A stretch of 64,000 bases of DNA. It comes from Photorhabdus heterorhabditis (GTDB lineage Bacteria; Pseudomonadota; Gammaproteobacteria; Enterobacterales; Enterobacteriaceae). The notes below the pieces were generated by a model, which was given only the letters and a program-made list of their open reading frames with translations, did not search any database and was not told the origin of the DNA. The stretch is from positions 1-64,000 of the forward strand of contig NZ_RCWA01000010.1 of assembly GCF_018448905.1 (NCBI RefSeq), in the 5' to 3' direction. Shown piece after piece: positions 34,423-45,147 of the stretch. The position numbers were made by a program, and so were the translations under genes. Numbering within the stretch: position 1 is the first letter of the stretch; the number at the start of each line of letters is the position of its first letter.

Positions 34423-34962
34423 CTACTCAGCAGAAGTCAGATAAACAATTAATCTATCGCCATCTTTGCAATTAGCAGCTATCACTTCCAATGGAATCTC
34501 ACCATTCTGGTTAGCAGCCATCCAAACACTATCGTGGCTAATATCACGTATTTCTTTAAAAGAGAGATTCCCATATTTCTCAATTGCTTCATTTATGCAG
34601 TCAATATCTGAATCACTAAATACATCTTCATCGAAATCACGCAAAGCACGTATTTGATGATTTCCATAACGACCTTCTACTGACAACGATGACCGAATAA
34701 CATCAACATCACACCCATTTGGAATAAAGCGTCCATCCCCCCTGGCTACTTTGATAATATCATAGGCATTCTCTGCAACAGGGCCATCTTTCATTGCAAG
34801 ATAGTTATCACCCGTAATTAACCGACCATAACGCTCTAAATGCAATCGGTCAGCAAAATACAGAATTTTACCCACATGATAAATGTCAGAAATTGGTGCT
34901 GTAGAGGCAACGTACAGAATAGCCTCTATAGCCTTTTCTGAGTCAAACCTTACATCAAGCAT
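34423..34962 (-). CDS. DUF4065 (SocA/Panacea) domain protein, probable antitoxin
   Basis: The 179 aa protein carries the Panacea/SocA-like fold: KAIEAILYVASTAP, KILYFADRLHLERYGRLITGDNY and MKDGPVAENAYDII are the hallmark blocks. Members include GepA-type proteins, the SocA proteolytic adaptor and the PanA antitoxins. I chose ATG 34962 (MLDVRFDSEK) because AAGG lies 7 bases upstream and homology starts there; the frame is open 24 codons further. It is first in a two-gene unit with the 156 aa gene. Confidence 0.75.
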   Translation of the reverse strand: MLDVRFDSEKAIEAILYVASTAPISDIYHVGKILYFADRLHLERYGRLITGDNYLAMKDGPVAENAYDIIKVARGDGRFIPNGCDVDVIRSSLSVEGRYGNHQIRALRDFDEDVFSDSDIDCINEAIEKYGNLSFKEIRDISHDSVWMAANQNGEIPLEVIAANCKDGDRLIVYLTSAE

Positions 34963-35073
34963 CTCAATACCTTCATTCAAATAGGATAAATAATACACAA
35001 AATCTATGCCTATTTTAATACCTACCGTAATCACTGTACAACGCTTTGTTGTGTTCCATTGCAGCTGGCAAAA

Positions 35074-36648
35074 TTATTTGCTAACAGTAAAACCCAGCAT
35101 CATACCGGTATCTTCATGTTCCAACAGATGACAGTGCGCCATAAATGGATGTTTGGCTCCCGCAGTATGCTTGAACTGAACCAGCACTTCGCTTTCCTTA
35201 CCTTCCACATGAACAATATCTTTCCAACCACTACGGTGAGCCGCAGGTTTACGACCATTTTCACTCAAAATACGAAAACGCGTGCCGTGGATATGGAACG
35301 GATGCAGCATCATATCTCCAACCCCCGAAATCACCCAGCGCTCATACTGCCCCTGCTTAACATCAAAGGCAGGTTCTGCCATTGAGAAAGCCTGGCCATT
35401 GATAGTATTCGCGTGATGGAAATTTAATTCACTACCCATATGACCCCCTTTCATCATACTGTCGCCATGATTCATATCCCCATGAGACATATTTCCATGA
35501 TGCATTGCCATACCCGCCATGGCTTGTTCACCATAACGCTGAGACAGCAACATCATGCCTTGCATATCCAGACGACTATCCATCGTCAGATGCAAATGAC
35601 GTCTGTTCAGACCGGTCAAAGAAGGCAATGCAGGAAACGTTGCAAGCTGCTCCGCCAGTATGGTGCGACTCGAAGTCAATGACGGGTGAATACACAAAAC
35701 CGGCAATGGCTGATCAAATGGCGGTAATGTCATGCCTATCTGAATCACAGGCAATGTCACCAGATCAAAAGGTTTGCCATCCGAGCCATCTACCACTACC
35801 TCAAAACGCTCTCCTGCCAGAATCGATAACTCATTAACCGCCACTGGCTCCGCTAACAAGCCACCATCACTGGCAACAACATATAATTGACGGCCATCAC
35901 TCGTCGCAATATTGAGGCTACGGGCATTACAGCCATTCAGCAATCGCAAACGCAACCAACCGCGTGGTGCAGTATGTTGAGGCAAAACAACACCATTAGT
36001 CAGCATCATATCGCCGAACCACCCCACAGCCGCGCTCATCACATCCAGTTGATAATCAATCTTCCCGTCTTTATTCAAGCGTTTATCTTGCAAAATCACC
36101 GGGATATCATCTACTCCCCAGCGGTTTGGTAAACCAACGTTAATGCTGTTCTCATCTTCAATCAGTACTAATCCACCAAGCCCCATTGCAACCTGATAGC
36201 CAGTCTTACCATGCGTATGCGGGTGGAACCAGCAAGTTGCTTCTGGCTGTTCAAGGGTAAAACTGACCGTCCGATGTCCACCTGGTGCAATCACTGCTTG
36301 CGGACCACCATCGGTTTCCCCAGTAATTTCGAGACCATGCCAGTGAACAGTCGTCTCTTCCGGCAGGTTATTACGAATATCAATAGTAACAGGCTCCCCT
36401 GAAGTCAATTTCAATGCAGGGCCAAGTAAATCACCGTTATAACCCCAAGTTTCAGTCGCTGTTCCGGTCTTAAAACAGGATTGCCCTGCATTGATTTCAA
36501 TAATAATTTTACCGGTCTCATCTGGTGTTATCTGTGGCGGGATCGGTAATAATGGGTAGGGTTCAGCAAAGGAGAAACGGCTCCATACAGGCAATAGACT
36601 GGATACACCAATAACAGCACCTAATTTAATAAAATCACGTCGTTGCAT
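35074..36648 (-). CDS. cueO: multicopper oxidase CueO
   Basis: Periplasmic cuprous oxidase protecting against copper. It has a twin-arginine export signal ([10 protein letters not shown], then a hydrophobic stretch), and all copper-ligand motifs: [19 protein letters not shown] and [14 protein letters not shown] Met/His-rich insert ([20 protein letters not shown] region, about 380-405) matches the substrate-copper lid of CueO. I chose the second ATG (36648) since AGGAA is 6 bases upstream of it and abuts the first. It follows a CueR-type promoter and is divergent from yacC. Confidence 0.94.
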   Translation of the reverse strand: MQRRDFIKLGAVIGVSSLLPVWSRFSFAEPYPLLPIPPQITPDETGKIIIEINAGQSCFKTGTATETWGYNGDLLGPALKLTSGEPVTIDIRNNLPEETTVHWHGLEITGETDGGPQAVIAPGGHRTVSFTLEQPEATCWFHPHTHGKTGYQVAMGLGGLVLIEDENSINVGLPNRWGVDDIPVILQDKRLNKDGKIDYQLDVMSAAVGWFGDMMLTNGVVLPQHTAPRGWLRLRLLNGCNARSLNIATSDGRQLYVVASDGGLLAEPVAVNELSILAGERFEVVVDGSDGKPFDLVTLPVIQIGMTLPPFDQPLPVLCIHPSLTSSRTILAEQLATFPALPSLTGLNRRHLHLTMDSRLDMQGMMLLSQRYGEQAMAGMAMHHGNMSHGDMNHGDSMMKGGHMGSELNFHHANTINGQAFSMAEPAFDVKQGQYERWVISGVGDMMLHPFHIHGTRFRILSENGRKPAAHRSGWKDIVHVEGKESEVLVQFKHTAGAKHPFMAHCHLLEHEDTGMMLGFTVSK

Positions 36649-36694
36649 ATTCATTTCCTAATTAAGTCAACCGAAAATAAACAATAAAAGAAGA

Positions 36695-36725
36695 AACCTA
36701 AAGGTTCCCCTTACAGGAAGGTCAA
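36695..36725 (-). promoter_or_regulatory. CueR-type promoter of cueO
   Basis: On the minus strand TTGACC (36725-36720) and TAGGTT (36700-36695) are separated by 19 bases, the overlong spacer of MerR-family promoters, and the spacer carries ACCTTCC-tgtaa-GGGGAACCT, close to the E. coli copA/cueO operators. Copper-responsive activation by CueR is inferred; cueR itself is not in the window. Confidence 0.8.
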
Positions 36726-36825
36726 GCGGTGGGAATGTGATTTAGGTCGATCTTTACAATAATTTAAAAAAATAAATTTTAGCGAAAAAAGATATTAATA
36801 TGTTAACGTAACCTGACATGAGTTC

Positions 36826-37188
36826 ATGATAATAATACAGATGCGAAAATTATCCCTCCTGATTTACATATTAGTTCTTTTCGGTTTTTCTCACCCCGCA
36901 AAAGCGCTGACAGAAGATGAAGCTGAAGATCTGGCGGATCTGACAGCGGTGTTTATCTACCTGAAATATGACTGCGGTTACAGTCAAATTCCTGATCGGG
37001 AAATCAAACGAGCCATTATCTATTTTGCCCAGCGTAACAAGTGGGATTTGAATAATTACAACAGCCAATTGATGAACACCCTTAATGAAAAAAGCTATCA
37101 GGATCTAAAAGGTATTTACCTATCCAATGCGATAAAGTGCCATGCTCTCGCCAGAGATTCACTGAGTTTATTCGCCTACGTTAAATAG
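36826..37188 (+). CDS. yacC: YacC, pilotin-like secreted protein
   Basis: Small exported protein (120 aa) with a signal peptide ending near HPAKA. The mature part, LTEDEAEDLADLTAVFIYLK, CGY and the terminal CHALARDSLSLFAYVK, matches E. coli YacC, a relative of type II secretion pilotins (AspS/GspS type); two Cys likely form a disulfide. An ATG 5 codons downstream (36841) is an alternative start. No type II secretion genes are near. Confidence 0.88.
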   Translation: MIIIQMRKLSLLIYILVLFGFSHPAKALTEDEAEDLADLTAVFIYLKYDCGYSQIPDREIKRAIIYFAQRNKWDLNNYNSQLMNTLNEKSYQDLKGIYLSNAIKCHALARDSLSLFAYVK

Positions 37189-37298
37189 TGCTTTTCCAGC
37201 TACTCCTTAAGAGGTAAATTTCACCGTGCAACTGTGAGAATTGTTGGCTATTATGTAGCCCGATTTTCACGGTTATCATAGTGGAGGAAAGTTGGGAC

Positions 37299-38162
37299 AT
37301 GTCACAAAAAGAAATTTGGCACGAAACCCTGCACGCCAATTTTGGTCAGTATTTTTCGGTCGATAAAGTGCTTTATCATGATAAAACCGAACATCAGGAT
37401 CTGATTATCTTCGAGAATGCGCAGTTAGGCCGCATTATGGCGCTGGATGGCACGGTACAAACAACTGAACGTGATGAATTTATCTACCACGAAATGATGG
37501 CTCATGTTCCTCTATTCGCCCTTGGGAACGCTAAACAAGTACTGATTATCGGTGGTGGTGATGGCGGTATGTTACGTGAAGTCTGTCGCCATCAATACCT
37601 TGAGAATATCACCATGGTTGAGATTGATGCTGGCGTAGTTGAATTTTGCCGTCAATATCTGCCTAACCATAATGCCGGCACTTATCATGATCCACGCTTC
37701 CGCCTGATCATTGATGATGGTGTTAATTTCGTTAACACTACCAATCAGAAATTTGATGTCATTATCTCTGACTGCACTGATCCGATCGGACCTGGCGAAG
37801 GATTATTTACATCTGAATTCTATCAGGGTTGCCAGCGCTGCTTGAACGAAGGGGGCATTTTCGTTGCCCAGAATGGTGTCTGTTTCCTGCAACAGGATGA
37901 AGCCGTAACCAGCCATAAAAAATTGAGTAATTATTTCGTTGACAACAGTTTCTACCAAGCTGCCATTCCTACCTATTACGGCGGAATTATGACCTTTGCA
38001 TGGGCAAGTCAGAACCCAGCATTACGTCATGTGGATCTGGCAACACTACAGCAGCGCTTTGACAGTGCGGGCTTTACCTGCCGCTACTACAACCCAGCTG
38101 TTCACACAGGTAGCTTTGCCTTACCGCAATACCTGCTGGATGTATTATCTGTAAACCAATAA
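37299..38162 (+). CDS. speE: spermidine synthase
   Basis: Transfers aminopropyl from decarboxylated SAM to putrescine. SAM-binding [13 protein letters not shown] (about 82-94), MVEIDAG and catalytic Asp in [12 protein letters not shown] are visible. I chose ATG 37299 (287 aa, E. coli 288) with GGAGG 11 bases upstream; the GTG further up contains that ribosome site. It forms an operon with speD. Confidence 0.95.
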   Translation: MSQKEIWHETLHANFGQYFSVDKVLYHDKTEHQDLIIFENAQLGRIMALDGTVQTTERDEFIYHEMMAHVPLFALGNAKQVLIIGGGDGGMLREVCRHQYLENITMVEIDAGVVEFCRQYLPNHNAGTYHDPRFRLIIDDGVNFVNTTNQKFDVIISDCTDPIGPGEGLFTSEFYQGCQRCLNEGGIFVAQNGVCFLQQDEAVTSHKKLSNYFVDNSFYQAAIPTYYGGIMTFAWASQNPALRHVDLATLQQRFDSAGFTCRYYNPAVHTGSFALPQYLLDVLSVNQ

Positions 38163-38190
38163 TCACCCATTAGCCAAGAGGTGAATTAAA

Positions 38191-38985
38191 TTGCACAAGC
38201 TGAAATTACACGGCTTTAACAACCTGACAAAAAGCCTGAGTTTTTGTATTTATGATATCTGTTACGCAAAAAGCCAAGCCGATCGGGATAGCTATATCGC
38301 TTATATTGACGAACAATATAACGCTAACCGTCTAACGGAAATTCTTAGCGAAACCTGTTCGATTATTGGTGCAAATATTCTGAATATTGCCCGCCAGGAC
38401 TATGAACCGCAAGGGGCAAGTGTCACTATTCTCGTCAGCGAAGAACCGATGGACCCAAAGGATGTGGACAATACTGAAAATCCAGGTCCACTACCTGATT
38501 CTGTTGTCGCTCATTTAGATAAAAGCCATATCTGTGTTCACACTTACCCGGAAAGCCATCCGGGTGGTGGCATATGCACTTTCCGAGCTGATATTGAAGT
38601 ATCAACCTGCGGCGTGATTTCACCTCTCAAGGCACTGAATTATCTGATCCACGAACTAGAATCGGATATTGTCACAATGGATTACCGCGTCCGAGGTTTT
38701 ACCAGAGACGTGAATGGCGTGAAGCACTATATCGATCACGAAATCAGTTCTATTCAGAATTATATGACCGAAGAAGTACAATCGCAGTATTACATGATGG
38801 ATGTCAATATTTATCAGGAAAATCTATTTCATACAAAAATGATGCAAAAAAGATTTGACCTGAATGATTATCTATTTAATGCCACACCAGAGCAATTGGG
38901 TGAAACTGAGAAACAGGAAATTACCCATCTCTTAAAAAAAGAGATACAAGAAATTTATTACGGTCGTAATTTACCTAATGCTTAG
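38191..38985 (+). CDS. speD: S-adenosylmethionine decarboxylase proenzyme, UUG start
   Basis: Supplies decarboxylated SAM to SpeE. The proenzyme (264 aa) self-cleaves before the Ser in [13 protein letters not shown] to create the pyruvoyl group. The start is TTG with AAGAGGTG upstream, and no ATG fits; E. coli speD also uses UUG. Separated by 28 bases from speE. Confidence 0.95.
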   Translation: MHKLKLHGFNNLTKSLSFCIYDICYAKSQADRDSYIAYIDEQYNANRLTEILSETCSIIGANILNIARQDYEPQGASVTILVSEEPMDPKDVDNTENPGPLPDSVVAHLDKSHICVHTYPESHPGGGICTFRADIEVSTCGVISPLKALNYLIHELESDIVTMDYRVRGFTRDVNGVKHYIDHEISSIQNYMTEEVQSQYYMMDVNIYQENLFHTKMMQKRFDLNDYLFNATPEQLGETEKQEITHLLKKEIQEIYYGRNLPNA

Positions 38986-39080
38986 ATGTATTAGCTCAGA
39001 CCTCATCTGACAGTTACCTGTTATTTATACAGGTATCTGCCAGATCATTTCTTAATAGCTTTACAAATAAATGATCCTGA

Positions 39081-39620
39081 TTACACACCTAACGCAGTAC
39101 TGGTCGTGATTTCAACATCATAAATAGTTTTAAGATAATCAAGGGCCGCCTGCTGATCGACACCAGAAAAAACGCACACAGCATCTGACAACACCTTAAT
39201 TCGATAACCACGTATAAACGCGCCATAGGCGGTATGTCTGACACAACAATGAGTATGTTGACCGGTTAACACCACTTCCGTCACACCATACGCTTTAAAA
39301 ACCTCTTCCAGATCGGTTCCATCGAAAGCCCCATAAAATCGCTTGGGAGAAACAATTTCACGATCTGCCCCGACAGGAGCCAATGCCTCAATAACATTAG
39401 CACCCGGTGTTCCAGCTATTGCATGTCTGCCCCAGATACTCATTTCCCGATCATCGGCTCGGTGAGCATCATTAGCATAAACTACCAGCCAATCGGGTTG
39501 GCACCGGGCGTAATTAATCAACCGTTTAATTACCGGTACAATCTTCATTGCATACGCTTCATTAGCGAGTGCTCCTGTGACAAAATCATTCAGCATGTCA
39601 ACTACGATCAACGCTTTCAT
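39081..39620 (-). CDS. isochorismatase-fold cysteine hydrolase (nicotinamidase-like)
   Basis: 179 aa member of the cysteine hydrolase family. The catalytic Asp is D8 in IVVDMLNDFV, the Lys is in VSPKRFYGAF, and the nucleophile Cys is in GQHTHCCVRHTAYGAF; the cis-peptide region VLTGQHTHCC is typical. The substrate could be nicotinamide, an isochorismate-like ester or another amide and cannot be fixed by sequence alone. It stands alone, convergent with speD. Confidence 0.82.
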   Translation of the reverse strand: MKALIVVDMLNDFVTGALANEAYAMKIVPVIKRLINYARCQPDWLVVYANDAHRADDREMSIWGRHAIAGTPGANVIEALAPVGADREIVSPKRFYGAFDGTDLEEVFKAYGVTEVVLTGQHTHCCVRHTAYGAFIRGYRIKVLSDAVCVFSGVDQQAALDYLKTIYDVEITTSTALGV

Positions 39621-39876
39621 TAGTTTCGCCCTTTAAATGAATTCTTAAAAAATAATGACTGTGATTTATTCCCACCATTCAGTTACAGACCATTTTGACA
39701 AGATTTTCTTATGATTAATAATAGCTCATGAAACCAAGCTGGCCGACTTTTTAGCTATTCCATTAACTAATCACAACGTCAATACCTGCTAATCTTGATA
39801 CATAACGTTGCAGGGTTACTATAACCCCATCAAGACAAAAGAAGAGAGCGGGAGAATCCACTTTTCGGAGGTGTAA

Positions 39877-40146
39877 ATGTTATATCCAGTTGCGATTGAT
39901 AAAGATCATTCATCCTTCGGCGTCCGTGTCCCCGATATCCTGGGTTGCTTTTCTGGCGGGGACAGTTTCACAGATGCAATAGAAAACGTCCGCGAAGCAA
40001 TTGAAGCGCATATCGAATTGCTGATTGATGATAATGAATCAGTACCAGAAGCGACAAGCGTAGAAAACCACCTTGCCGACCCTGAATATATAGGAGCAAT
40101 ATGGGCATTAGTTGATGTGGATATTACTCGATTTTTCCCCAAATAA
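39877..40146 (+). CDS. HicB-like protein, short and without hicA
   Basis: 89 aa with the HicB RNase H-like fold: MLYPVAIDKDHSSFGVRVPD, GCFSGGDSFTDAIENVREAIEAH and WALVDVDITRFF. Full-length HicB proteins continue into a ribbon-helix-helix or HTH DNA-binding tail; here the frame stops right after DVDITRFFPK. No hicA toxin precedes it: upstream frames give nothing resembling HicA. CGGAGGTGTAA is a good ribosome site, so it is likely translated. It may be a relic or an antitoxin acting in trans. Confidence 0.78.
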   Translation: MLYPVAIDKDHSSFGVRVPDILGCFSGGDSFTDAIENVREAIEAHIELLIDDNESVPEATSVENHLADPEYIGAIWALVDVDITRFFPK

Positions 40147-40148
40147 TC

Positions 40149-40182
40149 ACTGCCCCGAATAAAATAGTTTATTCAGGGCAGT
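40149..40182. terminator. bidirectional terminator
   Basis: Stem actgccc-c-gaataaa / tttattc-a-gggcagt with loop atag, flanked by T/A tracts, between hicB and the convergent glycosidase gene. Confidence 0.85.
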
Positions 40183-40197
40183 TTAATAACACTGTGA

Positions 40198-42102
40198 TTA
40201 TTTCGATGGGGTCAGAGAAAAGGTCAATGTCTCTAATGGTTGGAGAGTAATCAGCACCGTTTTATTGATAAACTTCGGCACCGAGTTGTTCTCACCATAA
40301 TTGATATTAACGTCATATACCGAAGGCTGATTATCAGGTAATTCAAGATCGCTTTGCAGATCCAGATAATATTGTTTCACTTCATCCGCCGGATTGCGCA
40401 AAGTAATAATCGACTTCTTCGGACTCCAAGCTCCCCAACCGTATACCTCTAGATCGGTGGGATCTTTACCAATCCAATGGGTATCAAACAGCACATCTTG
40501 GTTTTTTTCTGACCATTTCGCCGCGTTTGCTAACGTATCCCAATCCTCTGTGGTCAACAGTTCAGGCGTAACATACATCTCCTGTAACTGAGTACCGCTG
40601 CCAAAATAGCTCCAAACCTGATCGGCAAAATCTTTAGGTGACTGTTTATCCAGATGCCGAGCCTGTTTAGCGTAAACAATGCCATGCAGCATCAGAGAAT
40701 TCAGTGGGAATAACGGCCCTTTTCTTACGACATTACGATAAGTTTCCGCATCACGGTAGGTAAGCCACTGCTGCACTTTGGAACCTTTACCGTAAAACTC
40801 CACATCATAGCCACCACGCCAAATAGAATCGGCGAAAAATAGCCAAGAAGGCGTGGCTTTGGTGCCTGTCGTTAAGTTGATAAACAGATCATTCCTTGTA
40901 CTACGCATATCTTTAATAAGATGGATAGCGGCATCAAAATCACTGGTGAATGAACTCCCTTTAATCACGCGATCAGCATTGCCGGTGCCATCTAGCTTAA
41001 ACATGGATACATTTTGTTGTTGAATCAGATTGAGCACCCGGTTATGGAAATTGGCGTAGTAATTAGGGCCTGAAAGCGCAAATCTGCCATCTATCACTTC
41101 ATAACCAAACTCCGCCGCATGAGAAACACGTTGCTCAGCAGGTGGGCCATAACCGCCCCAAGGAGAAAGCCAAATACCTAAACGAGCACGATATTGATCC
41201 GCTGCCCGTTTAAGGTTTTTGAACTCATGGGGAAATGCCTGACTAAAACCCCAATCTCCTTTGAGATTATCCCAACCATCATCAAACAGATAACCACTCA
41301 ACTTCACACCGCGCTTAGTCACCAACTCCTGCCCAAACTGATTGATACGGGTCAACGCCTCTTGTTCGGTATAAGGAGTGAAATAACCAATATCGTACCA
41401 AGAGTTGTAATGTAGGTAAGGACTATATTCACGCGGACGAGCATTGTTCAAAAACTCATTGACGTTGCGCCGCAATTGCCCTTCCTGATAAACACCAATA
41501 TACGTCTTATAACTTAACGTTTTCCCCGGCTCTAACGGGATAGAGAGCGCAATTTTTTGCGCAACGCCTCCGTGATCAGCCTCAGTGTTAATCAATGGAT
41601 TACCGGGAACAATAAAGAAGCTATCGCTGATAATCGGTGAACTGACGATAGAGCCGTAAACAAAAGGGATTCTAGTGTGAAATGGCATTAACGAGACAGA
41701 GCTAAGCTCCAACGCGTTTTCCTGCGGTGTAATGGTGATTTCAAACGAGCCGTACTTATCTTTATCCTCCATTGTAATAATATTTTTTATCTGTATGTCG
41801 CCATGCTTCAGAGAAACAACAATACGATTGCGCTTTTTGCTGATATCAGTGACCTGAAAATCTTTAGCCGCAAGCTTCTCTCCTGATTTCAACGTGATTT
41901 CAAACAGATTGTCTGTGATGATTTGATCATGGTTTTTCGGGTTCTCAAATTTTAACTGAGTGACTTTACCTTGCTCGTCGCTAACAGCCACGCGGTAATT
42001 ATCCCCCTCCAACTGCCAACTATCCGCCCAAACCGATGTACTACACAACACAGAACTGGCTAACAAACTAAGCGTAATTTTATTTAACGTTCTTATTTTC
42101 AC
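40198..42102 (-). CDS. secreted alpha-galactosidase-like glycoside hydrolase (634 aa)
   Basis: Exported glycosidase: signal peptide with hydrophobic LSLLASSVLCSTSVWA (cleavage about residue 26). A beta-rich N-terminal region to about 230 is followed by a TIM-barrel with YNSWYDIGYF, FDDGWD, LGIWLSPWGGYGP and MFKLDGTGN, where the Asp resembles the nucleophile of clan GH-D enzymes (GH27/GH36), and a C-terminal beta domain. The exact family and linkage are uncertain. It is the last gene downstream of the aga cluster (46 bases after kbaY), which suggests that it frees galactose or N-acetylgalactosamine from glycans outside the cytoplasm. Confidence 0.75.
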   Translation of the reverse strand: MKIRTLNKITLSLLASSVLCSTSVWADSWQLEGDNYRVAVSDEQGKVTQLKFENPKNHDQIITDNLFEITLKSGEKLAAKDFQVTDISKKRNRIVVSLKHGDIQIKNIITMEDKDKYGSFEITITPQENALELSSVSLMPFHTRIPFVYGSIVSSPIISDSFFIVPGNPLINTEADHGGVAQKIALSIPLEPGKTLSYKTYIGVYQEGQLRRNVNEFLNNARPREYSPYLHYNSWYDIGYFTPYTEQEALTRINQFGQELVTKRGVKLSGYLFDDGWDNLKGDWGFSQAFPHEFKNLKRAADQYRARLGIWLSPWGGYGPPAEQRVSHAAEFGYEVIDGRFALSGPNYYANFHNRVLNLIQQQNVSMFKLDGTGNADRVIKGSSFTSDFDAAIHLIKDMRSTRNDLFINLTTGTKATPSWLFFADSIWRGGYDVEFYGKGSKVQQWLTYRDAETYRNVVRKGPLFPLNSLMLHGIVYAKQARHLDKQSPKDFADQVWSYFGSGTQLQEMYVTPELLTTEDWDTLANAAKWSEKNQDVLFDTHWIGKDPTDLEVYGWGAWSPKKSIITLRNPADEVKQYYLDLQSDLELPDNQPSVYDVNINYGENNSVPKFINKTVLITLQPLETLTFSLTPSK

Positions 42103-42147
42103 AGCAATTTCCTTTATCAGATAATTGAAAAAATAGAACCTTTACCT

Positions 42148-43011
<864 letters not shown>

Positions 43012-43446
43012 TCAGATACCATCCAAATTTGGGCTGCTATATCCCTGTTTTTGCTGTTCATGCCACAGGCTAGTCAATCCCCGCCGCCCACACTCTAGCG
43101 CCATATCACGAAATGCTTTTGGCACCAGCCCCTCACGATCCAGAATCATTTCTACCGCCAGTTGCATATTAGTCCCGGTGATAACTTCATAATGCGGATT
43201 GGTTATCGCTAGTTGTGCTGCCTGCCGGAACGGTGAACCGCCCAGTAAATCACTGAGAATAATCACACCATCACCACTATCGCAGGCAACGCAAGCTTCC
43301 TCCAACAACACCAGCAATTGCTCAGTACTGACTCCTTCAGGAAAATCAACGGCGCAACATTGGGGCTGCTGCCCTACTATCTGTTCCACTGCCTGCAACA
43401 AACCGCTGGCGAAACGACCATGCCCGGTGATTACAATACCTAACAT
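43012..43446 (-). CDS. agaF: PTS N-acetylgalactosamine IIA component
   Basis: Mannose-family EIIA that accepts phosphate from HPr at His9 (VITGHGRFASGL) and passes it to IIB. DLLGGSPFRQA is the second conserved block. 144 aa. It completes the IIB-IIC-IID set located upstream in the same operon. Confidence 0.88.
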   Translation of the reverse strand: MLGIVITGHGRFASGLLQAVEQIVGQQPQCCAVDFPEGVSTEQLLVLLEEACVACDSGDGVIILSDLLGGSPFRQAAQLAITNPHYEVITGTNMQLAVEMILDREGLVPKAFRDMALECGRRGLTSLWHEQQKQGYSSPNLDGI

Positions 43447-43468
43447 TCCATCCCCTCAACGTCGTTTG

Positions 43469-44362
43469 TTAAAGAAAACTGAAAAATTTACCCACAATGC
43501 CGAGCACCACCGTCAAACCAATTAACTTGACCGGCGAGAATCCTTTTTTCATCAGCCAAAACACCAACAGGGTGAAACACAATGGCAACAAGTTAGGCAT
43601 CAATTTATCCAGAACATCCTTCTGCAACGCCACACTCGCTTTACCGGCATTCACCACCACCGGCGTCGAAAAACGGACATACGAAGCCACCAGCGCCCCT
43701 ATCACCGTCATCCCGACGATTGATGCCGCATGAGAGATGTTTTTAGTGTGTGTTTTTAACAACGCTAATGCATTGACACCCGCCCGATAGCCGTAATGGG
43801 CCAAACCAAAACGCAAACCGAAATGCACGATGTTGAATAGCAACAAGAATACGATGGGGCCAAACAAACTCCCCTGTAGCGCCAAAGATGCGCCAATACC
43901 GGCGCAGATAGGTAATAGCGTCAACCAGAACAATGCATCACCAATCCCGCCTAGCGGTCCCATTAGCGCCACTTTCACCGCGCGAATAGTGGAAATTTTT
44001 TCCTTATTTCGCTCCATTGCCAGCACCAGGCCGGACAGTAAAGTGACATCAAATGGATGCACATTGATAAACTCCATATGCATCTTCATAGCATTCCCCA
44101 GATCCTGCGGGTTCTTATGGATCTTACGCAATCCGGGGATCAAGGTGTACAACCAGCCCCCCGCCTGCATACGCTCATAGTTAAATGATGCCTGTAGCAA
44201 CAAAGAGCGCCACGCCATGCGATTCAGATCGCCTTTAGTCAGCGCCTCACCCGGCATATTGTCCTGATAGTCATCTTGCTCAACCTGACTGGTCGCCAAC
44301 GCCTGTGCCATCCTTTTCTCAGCTTTATCTGCCATAGCAGTATCGGTGTCGTTAAATGCCAT
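43469..44362 (-). CDS. agaE: PTS mannose-family IID component
   Basis: Membrane subunit of the amino-sugar transporter; 297 aa from ATG 44362 (MAFNDTDTAM), chosen for AGGAG 7 bases upstream. The frame is open 16 codons further. Conserved LLLQASFNYERMQAGGWLYTLIP and GPLGGIGDALFW are IID hallmarks. It overlaps the IIC gene end by 11 bases. Assignment as agaE rather than agaD rests on the adjacent IIA gene. Confidence 0.88.
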   Translation of the reverse strand: MAFNDTDTAMADKAEKRMAQALATSQVEQDDYQDNMPGEALTKGDLNRMAWRSLLLQASFNYERMQAGGWLYTLIPGLRKIHKNPQDLGNAMKMHMEFINVHPFDVTLLSGLVLAMERNKEKISTIRAVKVALMGPLGGIGDALFWLTLLPICAGIGASLALQGSLFGPIVFLLLFNIVHFGLRFGLAHYGYRAGVNALALLKTHTKNISHAASIVGMTVIGALVASYVRFSTPVVVNAGKASVALQKDVLDKLMPNLLPLCFTLLVFWLMKKGFSPVKLIGLTVVLGIVGKFFSFL

Positions 44363-45137
44363 CTTCCATCTCCTGAGACTGGGTAGTAGGTGCGCTGCGG
44401 TCAGCCACATCTTCCATACGGGAACGGTTAAAGAAATCGATTAAAGCAATCGCAAATGCGCCGAGCGCCACGGCGATAATCGGCATATTAAGGAATGTGA
44501 CCGAAATGAAACCCAGAATGAAATAGGCAACATAGGTCTTTTTCATCATCATTTTCATCAGCATCGAAAAGCCGATGGCGGGCATCATACCGCCAGCAAC
44601 CGCCAGACCGTCTAGCAGCCACTGTGGTGCTTTCTGTACCATGACACTGGCAGCGTCGGCACCAAAATAAATTGGCAAAAATGCCACGATAAAATAGAAA
44701 CAAAACAGAATGGTAATGCCCAGATAGTTGACCCTCTCCACACCGCGCCAATTCAATTCTTTTACCATCTGATCGCATTTATGCATCATTGGCGAGAACA
44801 CGGTAAACAGCAACGTAATGCAACCCTGTACCGCAATGGCGAATGGCACTGCGATACCAATTGCGACTTTAGGATCAGCATTCGTCAGAATGGCAAATGC
44901 CGTCCCAATCACGCCGCCAATTACCACATTAGGCGGCTGGGCGCCAGCCAGCGGCACCATTCCCATCCAGACCAGCTCTAGCGTCCCCCCCACCAATAAA
45001 CCCGTCTGTACATCCCCTAAAATCAGCCCAACCAACGGACCAATCACTACCGGACGGTGAAAATGAGTCAACCCATCAAAGAGATCCACCCCCGCCAACC
45101 CAGCCAACAATCCAATCAATATCGCATCAATCAGCAT
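44352..45137 (-). CDS. agaW: PTS mannose-family IIC component
   Basis: Polytopic membrane channel subunit (261 aa), with GLLAGLAGVDLFDG, GPLVGLILGDVQTGL and LVWMGMVPLAGAQPPN, typical IIC segments. It works with AgaE to move the sugar while AgaV phosphorylates it. It begins 10 bases after agaV. Confidence 0.9.
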   Translation of the reverse strand: MLIDAILIGLLAGLAGVDLFDGLTHFHRPVVIGPLVGLILGDVQTGLLVGGTLELVWMGMVPLAGAQPPNVVIGGVIGTAFAILTNADPKVAIGIAVPFAIAVQGCITLLFTVFSPMMHKCDQMVKELNWRGVERVNYLGITILFCFYFIVAFLPIYFGADAASVMVQKAPQWLLDGLAVAGGMMPAIGFSMLMKMMMKKTYVAYFILGFISVTFLNMPIIAVALGAFAIALIDFFNRSRMEDVADRSAPTTQSQEMEDGI

Positions 45138-45147
45138 AACTCACCTC

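Noticed and set aside
39700-39876. Possible hicA before the HicB-like gene
   Set aside because: None of the three plus-strand frames shows the HicA pattern; one ends next to the hicB ATG but has an early stop upstream and no HicA residues.
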